Shown piece by piece: positions 33,861 to 43,775 of a stretch of 64,000 bases of DNA. Position 1 is the first letter of the stretch, and each line of letters begins with the position of its first letter. The translations under genes were made by a program, and so were the position numbers. A model generated the notes under the pieces. That model was given only the letters and a program-made list of their open reading frames with translations. It had not been told where the DNA came from and ran no database searches. Source of the DNA: Nyssa sinensis (taxonomy: Eukaryota > Streptophyta > Magnoliopsida > Cornales > Nyssaceae); the NCBI GenBank assembly GCA_008638375.1, contig CM018038.1:12471740-12535739 (forward strand). The letters are read 5' to 3'.

Positions 33861-35615
33861 TTTCTCTCGTTGGTCTGTTTCTTCTCTAGTTTAATTTCTC
33901 TTTGGTTCTGATTCGAATAGCAGCTGCAACTGCCCAGTAGCCGTTCTCTTCCTTTTCTTTTCCTTCTGGTCAGCCTTTTTTTCTCTCTTCTTTCTTAGCC
34001 GCTTTTTCTCTTTTTCTTTTTTCCTTCTATTTGCTTTTACGCCCCTCAAGTAGCGCCACCTATTTTTCTTTTTTTTTTCTTTGCTTTCTCTTTTTCTTTC
34101 TGTTCCCCCACACTATCGCAACATAGTAGCCCAAACTGCAGCAACACAGCAACCCAAACCACAACCCAATCAGCAGTCCAAACCGCAGCAACACAGCAGC
34201 CCAATCAGTTGTTGCTCCTGCCTTCTAAGTTGCTTTTTTTTTTATTCTTTTCCTGTTCTGCCTTTCGTCTTTTTCTTTATTTTGCCTTATATGCCCCGCG
34301 CCACTTCTGATTCTTTCTTTTACTTTCCCTGCTTCTGTCCAAGCCGTAGCCCCTGCTGCGCCGCTTAAGCTTTCTCTCTTTTTTTTTTCTTTTTTTTTTT
34401 CTTTTGCTTTTGTTGCCCAGCTGTTTCTATCTTTTTTCTGCTACTTCTACTTTTGCGTCGTAGCTTTCCCAGCCTTTCATTTAGCGCCAAGAACCGCCGA
34501 GTGTCCTCCATCAATTTTTTCACTATTAACCTTTATCACACTATTCATTAGTTCTATTTGGTTATTCAGGCACTATTTTTGGTCTGAGTTCTGCTGGTTC
34601 CTCTTCAGAAACCAACTCTGTTAGCTTCAGCTCCAGTTTTACATCTAGCTTTTTTGATTCTCGAGTAGGCAGCCCAACAAATCTCCCATCTTTGGTTCCA
34701 TTCTCTCTTTCACTGTAGTTGTTTCCATCTGTTTCACCATCTCAACCAATCTCTCACAGCAGCCCTAATCAGCCGCAGCTCTAGTTCCGCCTTAGCAAGC
34801 AGCGGTTCTGTCTCAGTCACAGCCACAGCCGCAACCACAACCCCACATCAGGTCCCATCGTCTCAGCAGTAGTTCATCCCTATCATACTTCACCATCACC
34901 ATTCTGCCTAACATGTGGCCTCGACATTCTCATCATCGTCTGTTCCACCATCTCAGCCAGCCATAGCACTGGTTCCGTCTCAGCCGCAACTCTGGTTTTG
35001 TCTCAACAACAGGTCATATCGCAGCCTCACCACCATCGGTGCGCTACTATTGTGTTTCAGACCCCAAACTTGTTCACTCTGCTTCTGTTCTTGCTCTTCC
35101 TTTTCCTCAATCGTCTCTCTGCTTCTCTCACAGCCAATCGTTTCTCTGTTTCTCTCATAGCCATCCATCACCATGTCTTCCTCAAGATTTTATGTTATGA
35201 TATTTTTATTTCTCTCATCTTTTGCACTTTCATCTGCTGCTGATCAGTCCTGTTCCAACCTCACCATCCCTGTCAACATTCGATTTACCATCTGGCTTAG
35301 TCGTGACCATATCATTGCTCCTCACGATCACTCAACGTTCGTCGCCTAGCCGTTTCTCTATTGCCACCACCCAACTTCACGGTCTCCGCCCTCATCGGAA
35401 TTAGCTATGTATACCATCATTTGCGCTTCCATGCACCGCCTTCAGTTCCAGCTCCACACTTTCATGTGTCGTCATTGAGAGTCCAGCTCCACCGCTATGT
35501 CTGCTTGGGTTACATCTCCATTTCAGCTACAACGCCACCAAGTTAACCAGTCCATATCTCGATTTTGTTTGCAAACTCAAGTTGGTCTACCTCCCACCTT
35601 GAGTTTGAGGGGGGT
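33861..35615 (+). other. Interior of element E, noncoding
   Basis: C/T-rich sequence with CAG-rich patches at 34130-34210 and 34790-34860. Open frames here are low-complexity translations without domains. No captured gene is recognised. Confidence 0.6.
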
Positions 35616-35868
35616 TGTTAGAAGTATATTAGGGTTACATATATAGTATTGTGTAATTCTAGTAGGATTAGGATTTCATGGTTTATTTCTTTTATTTACA
35701 CGTCCCATGTACAACCTCATTACCCTCCTATATAAGGAGATCTCTTGTATAGTTTTACGATGAATTCAGTCTAATACAATGTAGTCTTTTGAATTTTTTC
35801 GTTCCTCTTCTCTCTTTTCTCTCTTCTCTCTTTCTTGTCTCTTTTATATTATTCCACCAAACCTAACA
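35616..35868 (+). repeat. 3' LTR of element E
   Basis: Starts TGTTAGAAGTATATTAGGG and ends CCTAACA. It differs from the 5' LTR at roughly 20 positions, mostly in the C/T-rich right part. Confidence 0.92.
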
Positions 35869-36073
35869 GAAACAGAAAGGGAAAAAGAACAAAGAAGTAA
35901 ATGGAAAGGAATACGAGAAGGGGGGAAATGAGCCAAACCTGAAACACGAACGAGGAGAGAGCTTCGAGCAACGTTGATCTATCTGAGTTTTCTGGTTTCT
36001 TTGACTTGATGGCTGAAGTTCTTTTGAAATGAAGAAAATGATGAAGGGAAGGGCTTACTAGCACCCCTTCCCC

Positions 36074-36083
36074 CTTTTATATA
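36074..36083 (-). promoter_or_regulatory. TATA box for antisense gene of gypsy B
   Basis: On the minus strand TATATAAAAG lies between the polypurine tract and the antisense start codon. Without element E it would be about 235 bases upstream of the ATG. Element C has TATAAAG at the corresponding place. Confidence 0.6.
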
Positions 36084-36270
36084 GTTTCGCAGAAGTGGGG
36101 CCCCAACCAGTCGAACCGTCACGACGGTTGAGGCCAATGATGGCCTCGAAAGCCCAAACAACAGACTGCGTAATAAATGTCACATTAACGGTCATCTGGG
36201 AAAATGGAAAGATGAGACTTGTGACATTGCGTAAACCCTTAGCCCTAGTTACGCGTAATACTAACTAAGG

Positions 36271-36287
36271 CTTGGGGGGGGAGTAGC
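36271..36287 (+). other. Polypurine tract of gypsy B
   Basis: CTTGGGGGGGGAGTAGC just before the 3' LTR, matching the tract of element C. Confidence 0.85.
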
Positions 36288-36852
36288 TAATATGCCATAA
36301 AAGGATAGACCAATCTTTACATGACACGTGTACCTATTGAACAGCTACAGCTCATCCATCCAGAATAGGTTTAACATATGATCATCAGAGCTTATTAATC
36401 AGGGGCCCATGCAATCCTATAATTCACTTCAAGCTCGAAAGGCACTACGAACACTCAGAAGAGGGTTCCAAACCTACTGCCGCTTTGAGTACTCTACCGA
36501 GCTTAGGATAAGGAAACAGTATTCAACAAGGAAACTGCCACCTACAGATATCATTCAAGCGCAGTATCCAACATGGTAACTGTCATTCTCTGATGATCGA
36601 ATCCCTAATTTCACGACTTCGAATCCTAATCAATTTAGAAAATCCATAGCTTATAAATAAAGCCCTAAGGTACGCTTTTTACATTTATGCTCATTCAATT
36701 ATTTTCAATTACAGTCTTTCAATTTAGTTTATTGACTTTATTATAAGAGCAGCTACTGCCGGAACCAATCTGGTGGCCTTCTGATCCTTTTCTTTGAGTG
36801 TTCAACAGGTGACGGAGACTAGAGCCCCTACCGACCAAAAAGTGTAGCATCA
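36288..36852 (+). repeat. 3' LTR of gypsy B
   Basis: 565 bp, from TAATATGCCATAAAAGG (first TG mutated to TA) to GTGTAGCATCA. It aligns along its length with the 5' LTR and more distantly with the LTRs of A and C. A TATAAATAAAG box lies near 36653. Confidence 0.92.
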
Positions 36853-37459
36853 CATGTAATAGTTATATTAGGTCAACTTGTACTCTAGAATCTTTCAAGT
36901 CACATAAAAAGAATTGATAAAAACAATTATAAACCACCTTTGAAGAAAATGAGAATGCAACAATTGGAGGAACAAATGTGGCGGACCTTTAGAGCATGAA
37001 ATCATCACCTTTGAGAAACATAAAGAATGGGCACATATGTGGCAGGCCTTTTGGGCTTTGATTTGACCAGAAAACTTGAGGTTCGATTGTGCTAGTAATA
37101 TCGTAAAATTAAAATGCAATAAAAACACGCAATAAAAAGACGTCACAATAGAGTTTTACTTTTGCCATAAGTGATCAGAGTATATTATAGACATAAGCGC
37201 CATGGGGACGCTTGTTTTTTTATCTCATTAGTGACGCGGAGGATTGGCGCAATGGATCCGAGGGACGATGGCATAATCTCATTGTTAAGCACCTCCATGG
37301 AGAAGATAGTGGTGGTGGCACGAAGGCAGTCAGTAAGTCAGTGCGTTGCAGAATGAGTGAATAAGGCAAGGATGGTAGCATTAGAGAGATTTGAAAGAAT
37401 TAGAAGAGCCCTGAGCTTTTGATTAGAAAGCTTCCATTTTAAAGACTGGTGGGAGAGAA

Positions 37460-37560
37460 GAAATGAAAAGAAAAAAAAAAAAGAAACGAAAAAGAGAATG
37501 AAAGAAAAAGAAAAGAAAGGAAAGAAAAGAAAAGAAAAGAAAAGAAAAAAGAAAGGAAAT
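37460..37560. repeat. Purine-rich (GAAAA)n tract
   Basis: About 100 bases almost entirely A and G, with GAAAA and GAAAG repeats. The T-rich complement yields spurious Phe-rich open frames. Confidence 0.85.
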
Positions 37561-37573
37561 GAAGTAAAAAAAT

Positions 37574-37877
37574 TGTACACAGCTGGACATTGTGTTTGCT
37601 GTCAATTTACTAGTAAGATATAATTCTACTCCAACTCAAAGACATTAGAATAATGTCAAACATGTATTTCGTTGTTTTCACATAATAGTTTATATTGGTT
37701 TGTTTTATTCAAAAGGATTCAACAAATTGTACATGGCTAGACATTGTGTTTGTTGTCAATCTACTAACAAGATATATAGTTCTGTTTTAACTCAAATACA
37801 TTGAAATAGAATCAAACATGTATTTCATTGTCTTCACGAAATAGTTTATATAAGTTTGTTTTATTCAAAAGGATTCA
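37574..37877. repeat. 153-bp tandem duplication
   Basis: The segment beginning TGTACACAGCTGGACATTGT (37574) recurs as TGTACATGGCTAGACATTGT (37728). Both copies end with TTTTATTCAAAAGGATTCAA. The copies differ by about 15-20 percent, so it is old. Confidence 0.85.
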
Positions 37878-38384
37878 AATCATCATTAGTCGAATATGCA
37901 GATATTGAATATCTTTTCGATTCACATAAATTCAAGTCACAAACTGGATATATGTTGACCAGTGACAACATTGCTATATCATAGAGATTTATAAACCAAG
38001 TAATGATTTTCACTTCTTCAAATCATTATAAGATTTTTACACTTCATAAGACAAGTCGAGAATGCATATAGTTAAAATTTATGGTCTAAAATATTAAAAA
38101 ATTATGTGAATTATTTTCAATTAAAGATAGCTATATAAAGATAATAGCATATGTATCGCATAAATTAATAAAAATTATATTAAAAGAGATAAAATTAATC
38201 ATATCTGACCAATTATTTTACACATGAGTTTATGAAAAGTAATAATATTAATATGCAACAAATCAGTTCAAACAAAAATTTAACATATTTATTCATTAAA
38301 ACATTACTAATAATAATTCTTATGAAGCTAATACATAAATTAGGAATGTGTCACTTCAAAAAATTGAACAATTAAAGAAATCAT

Positions 38385-38573
38385 GTTTTTACTATAATAA
38401 AAGAGTGTATGAGAAGATATTCTTGTGACTGACTTCTGCAGAAACTGTTATGAATACGTTGTGACTGACTTCTGAAGGAGTGGTATGAATATGTGAATGT
38501 CAGGTAGTTGTCTGTAAGACTACATTGTAGGTAATGTTTTTACTAATAAAAGAGTGTATGAGAAGATATGTGA
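38385..38573. repeat. Direct repeat pair with AAGAGTGTATGAGAAGATAT
   Basis: A block of about 32 bases ending AAGAGTGTATGAGAAGATAT occurs near 38385 and again near 38537. TGTGACTGACTTCTG occurs twice in between, at about 38425 and 38460. Confidence 0.8.
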
Positions 38574-38607
38574 ATGTCAGCTGAGATACGGTACGGACTA
38601 GAACAAA

Positions 38608-38757
38608 TAAATCATCTTTCCAAATAACGATTTCACAACCCTAAATCAGTACTCTTACATAACGCTTTTAAAAGCGTCTTTATAAATCATCTTTCCAAAT
38701 AACGATTTCACAACCCTAAATCAGTACTCTTACATAACGCTTTTAAAAGCGTCTTTA
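38608..38757. repeat. 75-bp perfect tandem duplication with palindrome
   Basis: Two almost identical 75-base copies starting TAAATCATCTTTCC (38608 and 38683). Each contains the perfect palindrome CGCTTTTAAAAGCG. The second copy runs into an inverted AAGACGCTTTT at 38760, forming a longer stem. The lack of divergence suggests a recent duplication. Confidence 0.93.
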
Positions 38758-40784
38758 AAAAGACGCTTTTAAGTGAGACCTAAAAAAAAATATTTGAATA
38801 AAAACATTTTTTAAAAAGACGTTTTTAAAAGTGCTTTTTTAAAAAATATTTTAAAAAAGAACCTTATTTTGATAAATAAGTTTAAAATAACTTTAAATTA
38901 GAAAATAATTTTTTTTTTGCCTTACTTAAGTATTTAACTCCAAGTGATTTCCACAAACCCATATTGCAAGTAAATATGACTAACGTCATCCAGATTTCCT
39001 ATGAAGTCGGTACTCACTTATGAAGGCATATTCTGTTGTCTATATAAAAAGTATGACAAAGAAGACTTATGTACACAACACTGAGTAGAAAAGCGAGCAG
39101 TAGCAAAAGCAAGAACAATCCGTTGTGGGCATAGAAAGAGAAAATATACAAAAAAGACATTGACCAAAGTCAATTATTTATTGTACTTTTTAATATAATT
39201 TAGTGAAGTCTTTTCTCTTTTTGCTCTTAAACATAAGCGTGAAGCTGAATTAATAAATGTGTGTACTCTTACATGATTGATCGTGTTTATTAATTTTATA
39301 AGTAATAAGTTCTTGTGACATGAGGCATATTTAAAAATGAAAAAAAAAAAATCTAATAGCAAGAAAATCAAAAAATCAAAATATTATCATTGTATTATTC
39401 ATTATCATATATTTAAGAATTAATTACACATTAGTATCATAAAATTTTGTCCTAATTTCAAATAAGGTCTTCAATTATCAATTGTAACAATTTAATTTTT
39501 CACTTTTTAATTTCATTTTAATTGAGACTAATTGTAAAATATCGTCTCAAATTGATTATATTTTAATATTTTATAATTTTATATAATTTTTAAAATAATA
39601 TTCTATAATTATATACGAATTTCAAATAAAGTCTGTTTCAAAATCTGTTTCATGATTTTCGAAAATCCAATTCATGTTTGGTTAAGATTTTCAAATATTG
39701 TGTTTCAAAAACTAGTTTTGAAAATTCATCTTTTCCCTTTTTGAAAATTTTTAAATCTTCTCCCCTCCATCTCTCTACTTCCTCTCAACATCACCCGCCA
39801 TCCACGAAAAACCCACCCATTTCTCATTGCAATCTCCCACTTATCTCTGTCTTCAACCATCAAGCACGGTCACTAGAGAAGGTGTCGGTTGTCGTTGCTC
39901 CATTGTTTTTGTTGTCGTTTGGAGAGGGAGAGAGAGAGAGAAAGAGAGAGGAGGTGGTTGTCGGTGAAACTTGGTGATCACGGTGGTAGCTTCTGGTGGG
40001 TGTTAGTAGTGTACACCGGTGAGGTGGTGTGGGAGGTGGGAGATGGTGCGATGTTGTGACGGAGGTAGGGTGGTGATCTTTGTGGATGCCTAATACAGAG
40101 AGAGTGAGATAAGATTTTTTTGGATTGGGATTCAATGTAGCACATAGTTTGTGAGCTCATTTGACTTAATCATAAAAGTTTTAACTCTTGATGTCTTTGT
40201 TGTATGAGGTTTCATCGCGATGATTAACATGTGTTGATATTTGTATGTAAAAAAGCTGAAGAAATTTTTTTTTTTTTTGAATTATATCTAAACACATTTT
40301 TATATATATATTTTTTAAAATTCATATTATCACATCCAAACATATTTTCACAGTTTTTAAAAAATTAATTACAAAACTCTGAAAGATATTTAAAAAGTAT
40401 TTTACAAAAAATCATATCTGAATTACTATCCAAACACAGTGAAGTTCTAAAATTTTAATATATAAATAATTACTAATAAAAATTTAAGATAATTGTTTAA
40501 AATTAATCTTAATTAAAATAAAATTAAAATTAAAAAATTAAATTATTATAATTAATAATCGAATCATTTATTTAAAATCTGAACAAACTTTTACAGTGTT
40601 AAAATATAATTAATCATTTATTTAAAATTGATTTGAACGACAGATTTAGGAATTGCAGTATATTTTCCAAATCCGTCTTTTAAAAAGGGCGATTCAGCTA
40701 TCTCCATCTGCAATTGAAGTTTTTGGTTCGTCTCACCACAAAAACTAAAAATAAAAAAATTTGAAGCACAAATCAATCATAGAG

Positions 40785-40860
40785 ATGTCCACTCTTACTA
40801 TTCTGGCACAATTTCCCTCCGTAGCTGAAGATTGTGAACAACTCCAAAAGGCCTTCACAG
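40785..40860 (+). CDS. Annexin, first coding exon only
   Basis: Encodes MSTLTILAQFPSVAEDCEQL followed by QKAFT and the first base of a Gly codon, then a GT donor at 40861. This is the N-terminus and the start of the first annexin repeat of plant annexins, calcium-dependent phospholipid-binding proteins, and exon 1 ends at the residue where plant annexin genes usually have their first intron. About 100 bases of 5' UTR-like sequence precede the ATG. Intron 1 continues for 147 bases and is then interrupted by gypsy D at 41008. The next exon (normally starting WGTNE) was not found in this window, so the gene is either very long, continuing outside, or truncated. Confidence 0.72.
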
Positions 40861-41007
40861 GTCTCTCCGCCTTTGTCTCCCTCGTTCCCTCTTCTTATTT
40901 CGATCAAACCTTTGTTTAGAATATTGATATCGATGTGAAAGTTCTGATTTTAGATCGATCGGTGTTGGTATATGTTATTGATTTGAGCATAAATTGTAGT
41001 TCGTTAG
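40861..41007 (+). other. Start of annexin intron 1
   Basis: Begins with donor GTCTCT after CACAG. T-rich and without a coding frame, as in plant introns. Ends at the LTR of gypsy D; the five bases before the LTR are GTTAG. Confidence 0.6.
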
Positions 41008-41556
41008 TGTTGTTGCACTTTTCTGATTCGTTAAGGCTCTGTTCTTCGTTGGTGTGAAATCTGAGAAATAAACGAGTTAGAGTGCCGCCAGGGATGGCTC
41101 TGGCAGTAGCCACTCCGATGGTTAAGTTAGAGAGTAAGTAAAAAATTGATCAAGAGACAAAATTGATCCTTTGTTTGATGTGTACCTTGATGATAATTAT
41201 AGGATGACTGTCCTTCAAGGTGGGTCGGATTTGGTACCGTGAAATCTGGGATTCACTGTTGTCCGGAAGTGGCAGTCCCATGATGGCTACCTGCCTCATT
41301 GTTCCACCTTGCTACCTGCTTCGCAGTCGCATCACTACTACCTGTTTCACTGTTCCATGTTGCTACCTGCCTCATCGTTCCGAGGTCGGTAGGTCAAGGC
41401 GATGATGATGACGAGGTCGGCATCTTCGAGATCGGTAGCACTTCTGATTCAGCTACACCGACCTCACTTCGGTATAGCTAGTTACTCCATGACCTATACA
41501 CAATAAAGCTGGACACGTGTCAAGTTTTGGTTAGTTCGCATATTTTTGGCATATCA
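41008..41556 (-). repeat. 3' LTR of gypsy D
   Basis: 549 bp. On the minus strand it starts TGATATGCCAAAAATATGCG and ends GTGCAACAACA, paralleling TGATATACC and GTGCAGCATCA in C. Internal anchors shared with the other family include CACTCCGATGG-like and GACACGTGTC motifs; the middle is divergent. The length matches the other LTRs closely. Confidence 0.75.
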
Positions 41557-42013
41557 GCTACACTTCCCTGAGCTTTAATTCTAAACACACGTACAAAACT
41601 CAGGCCAAGGTTTCTGAAAGGTCACGCGTACAACAATTAATGTACTGTTCTGCATTTCGAGGGGACAAGAGCCACCATGATATAATCACCACGCGCATTA
41701 TCGTTTCGGCAATCGAGGCTATTATTATTCAGCCGTCACTCGATTTTTGAGACATTAATTGATATCTCTACTATTTCTTTTAAATAGCAAGGGTAGCCAT
41801 TTAGTTTTTGTTTAGAGTTTTCATATATCCTCCAAGCATCTTCGGTAGTTTAGTGCGATTTCTGGCAACTCAGTGCGATCACCACTGTCTTACCCTCTTC
41901 CCTTCAAGTATCTGGTAATTTCCCTTTCTTTCCCACTTTAATTGTTTCTCTCTTCTTATTCTTCTTATTCTTTCTTCTTTTTACCCACTTCCCCCCATTT
42001 TCTGTTTCGTGTC
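41557..42013 (+). other. Region between gypsy D LTR and antisense gene
   Basis: Presumed promoter and 5' UTR of the antisense gene. A weak TATA-like TTAAATAG lies near 41780, about 230 bases before the ATG. The polypurine tract expected next to the LTR is degraded (GCTACACTTCCCTGAG on this strand). Confidence 0.5.
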
Positions 42014-43675
42014 ATGTCGGACTCCGGCATCCATTCTGACAGTAGGGAGGTTAGGGAAAACTCAGAGATGGGTAGTGATAGGGCTTCTTCATCTGGTGGG
42101 TCTAGCAATGACTCTAGTAATGAGTCTAGAAATAGGAAGGCTGGCATATCAAACCAATCCCAAAGAGATGAGGGGGAAAATGCTATTACTGAAGCGGTGT
42201 TGAGAACCCTTAGGAAACAGTATGGGCTCCCAAAGAATGTGTCCTATAGGGTTCCTAAAAAATTTGACCGTCCATCAAATATCGAGCGTAAGGAGATCTG
42301 TGCCTATCTCGAGTGGTTCGAGATAGACGTATAATTTCCTCTACACCCCATACTGAACGAATTCTTCACTTGGTTCAGTATCTATCCTACCGAGTTGAAT
42401 ATTAATAGTTGGAGGCAACTTATGGCCTTTTTAGTATTAGGTCATAAGAACGGGGTCCAGGTAGATCTGGACCTTATTCGGAGTAACATGGACATGAAGT
42501 ACCTCCCGTCGGAAGGGCTTTATTACATGTCCTTTGATAAAAAGTTCAGGCCCCTAACCTCGGTACCCACTTCCAACAAGACTTGGAAGAAGTGGTACTT
42601 CTTCATCGGATGAGGCTGGGAGCATGAAGACTTCGAGGACCAGTTGAGTCTCTTCCCTCGGCATACCAGCTTCAAGGGTGAGACCTCAAACCTGTAGCGG
42701 TTACTTTTTTCCATTCTTTCTTTTCTTTCTTCGACTAACTCATTGTATCCCTCTGTTTTTCGTGTTGTTTTGTAGACAAGAAAGCTTAGAGGAGGCCAAT
42801 CTTCACTCCCGAACTCCAGGAGAAGTACAGGAGACTTCTGCACCCCCCCGACAAACCTCACGACAAGATTCTCTTCCCCCAAAATTTAATGGAGGCCAAC
42901 TTGGTGAAAAGCAGGGCTGAAGCCTTGAAGAAGTCAGTGTTGTCCGGCTATATCCCAAGCACAAAGAAGAAGGCTGAGGGCCCGTATTCTTCTACTGTCG
43001 CTCCCCCACCACAGAAGAAGAGGAAGGCAAAAGTCGAGGCATCCCGATTTGCTCAAGTTGAACCTGCCGAGGTGACTCCAGTTATGCAGACTGTAGTGCC
43101 TCCATCTGTACTTCAAGAAACTATCCCGCCTCCACCTCTAGGGGCCAGTCCGGTGCACCAAGATACGGAAAGGCCGAGCACCGCTCCCTTAGCCGTTGCT
43201 AGCTTTTTTTCGGGGGCAGAAGCCGTGAAACATGCCTTCGAGGCATCATGGTCTGCGTCCTTCCGAGGTATGAGCCGGCAACAAATGGCCATTGATTTTA
43301 TCATGGGCTACGCAAGGGAAAGTGTTTTTGTAGAAATATTTGTCATCGTTGTTTACTTGTTATTATATCTACTAACTCTTCTATTATCGTTTGTAGGCTG
43401 CTCAGGCGGTGGCCGCCATCCTGGACAACTTTGAAGACACTGAAAGGGTCACTCGTCTTCAGGCCGAGCTGGAGGCTGTTCGTGCTGAGCTCGAGGTTTC
43501 CCAAGCTACCGTTCGTTCCTTAGAGGCAAAATGTGAATCCCTTGATGGGAAATACAATGATGCAATGAAGGGCCTGGACCTCATGGTTAATCAAAGGAAC
43601 AAGCATATGCAACGCCTGGAGACATTGAAGCAAGAGTTCAAGGAGGTTGAAGCGGCGGCAGCCCGGAGGGTGGAA
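42014..43675 (+). pseudogene. Antisense gene of gypsy D, nearly intact copy
   Basis: Best-preserved copy of the gene opposite to pol. Exon 1 (42014-42677): Ser/Asn-rich N-terminus (MSDSGIHSDSREVRENSE), then the PF04195-like block FTWFSIYPTELNINSWRQL and KTWKKWYFFIG. Intron 42678-42775 (98 bases, GTGAG to TGTAG). Exon 2 from 42776: KYRRLLHPPDKPHDKILFPQ, a Lys/Pro linker (PPPQKKRKAKVE, nuclear-signal-like) to about 43316. Exon 3 from 43397: coiled coil (ERVTRLQAELEAVRAELE) cut by the gap. Stops at 42332 (TAA), 42612 (TGA) and about 42788 (TAG) disable it. The second donor reads GG for GT. Confidence 0.82.
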
Positions 43676-43775
43676 NNNNNNNNNNNNNNNNNNNNNNNNN
43701 NNNNNNNNNNNNNNNNNNNNNNNNNNNNNNNNNNNNNNNNNNNNNNNNNNNNNNNNNNNNNNNNNNNNNNNNNNN
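43676..43775. other. Assembly gap (100 N)
   Basis: Exactly 100 undetermined bases, the conventional size for a gap of unknown length. Different elements lie on the two sides, so missing sequence may be extensive. Confidence 0.99.

Larger units (their letters stand above)
33592..35868 (+). mobile_element. Non-autonomous LTR element E inside gypsy B
   Basis: 2277 bp with LTRs of 256 bp (33592-33847) and 253 bp (35616-35868), a primer site like the initiator-Met site, a polypurine tract (GAGGGGGGT before 35616) and a perfect target duplication GAAAC (33587-33591 and 35869-35873). The 1.77-kb interior has no gag or pol, only C/T-rich and CAGCAGCC-type low-complexity sequence. It must have moved using proteins of another element, probably a copia. 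It sits 34 bases upstream of the start codon of the B antisense gene. Confidence 0.93.
21375..36852 (+). mobile_element. Tat-like Ty3/gypsy B, full length with nested insertions
   Basis: About 15.5 kb between matching LTRs (21375-21927 and 36288-36852). Removing solo LTR F (27250-30109) and element E (33592-35868) leaves about 10.3 kb, the same length as element C. Order: LTR, primer site, gag, protease, RT, RNase H, second RNase H, integrase, 60-bp tandem array, antisense gene, polypurine tract, LTR. The second RNase H and the antisense ORF point to the Tat branch of gypsy. The element is heavily mutated with dozens of stops, many explained by C-to-T or G-to-A change. Target duplications were not recognised. 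Confidence 0.92.
36853..40784. other. AT-rich spacer with local duplications
   Basis: Nearly 4 kb without a supported gene. It holds a 153-bp duplication, a purine-rich tract at 37460-37560, two clusters of shorter direct repeats near 38385-38760, and long AT-rich runs. Near 39040 a TATATAAAA motif precedes transcript-like sequence but no coding frame follows. At 39640-40440 T-rich ends with TTTGGTT and TTTGGAT motifs might bound a non-autonomous DNA transposon, which I could not confirm. Confidence 0.5.
41008..43675 (-). mobile_element. Tat-like gypsy D, 3' part
   Basis: Minus-strand element related to A, B and C but of a distinct family. Visible: 3' LTR (41008-41556), the region between LTR and antisense gene, and the antisense gene, which reads on the plus strand because D is inverted. 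Pol and 5' LTR would lie to the right, beyond the assembly gap, but after the gap a different element (G) begins. Either the remainder is lost in the gap or D is truncated. Confidence 0.8.

Noticed and set aside
34081..35546. Several open frames inside element E
   Set aside because: C/T-rich low-complexity translations; no gag or pol motif and no similarity to a known protein that I recognise.
37338..37605. Phe-rich open frames on the minus strand
   Set aside because: They are translations of a (GAAAA)n purine tract.
39678..40135. Open frames of about 90-100 codons on both strands
   Set aside because: Low-complexity Ser/Pro/His and Glu/Arg translations from C-rich and GA-rich sequence; no domain, no splice context.
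42889..43434. An independent host gene with a Lys-rich linker and coiled coil
   Set aside because: Collinear with exons of the antisense genes in B and C and adjacent to a Tat-type LTR, so it belongs to gypsy D.
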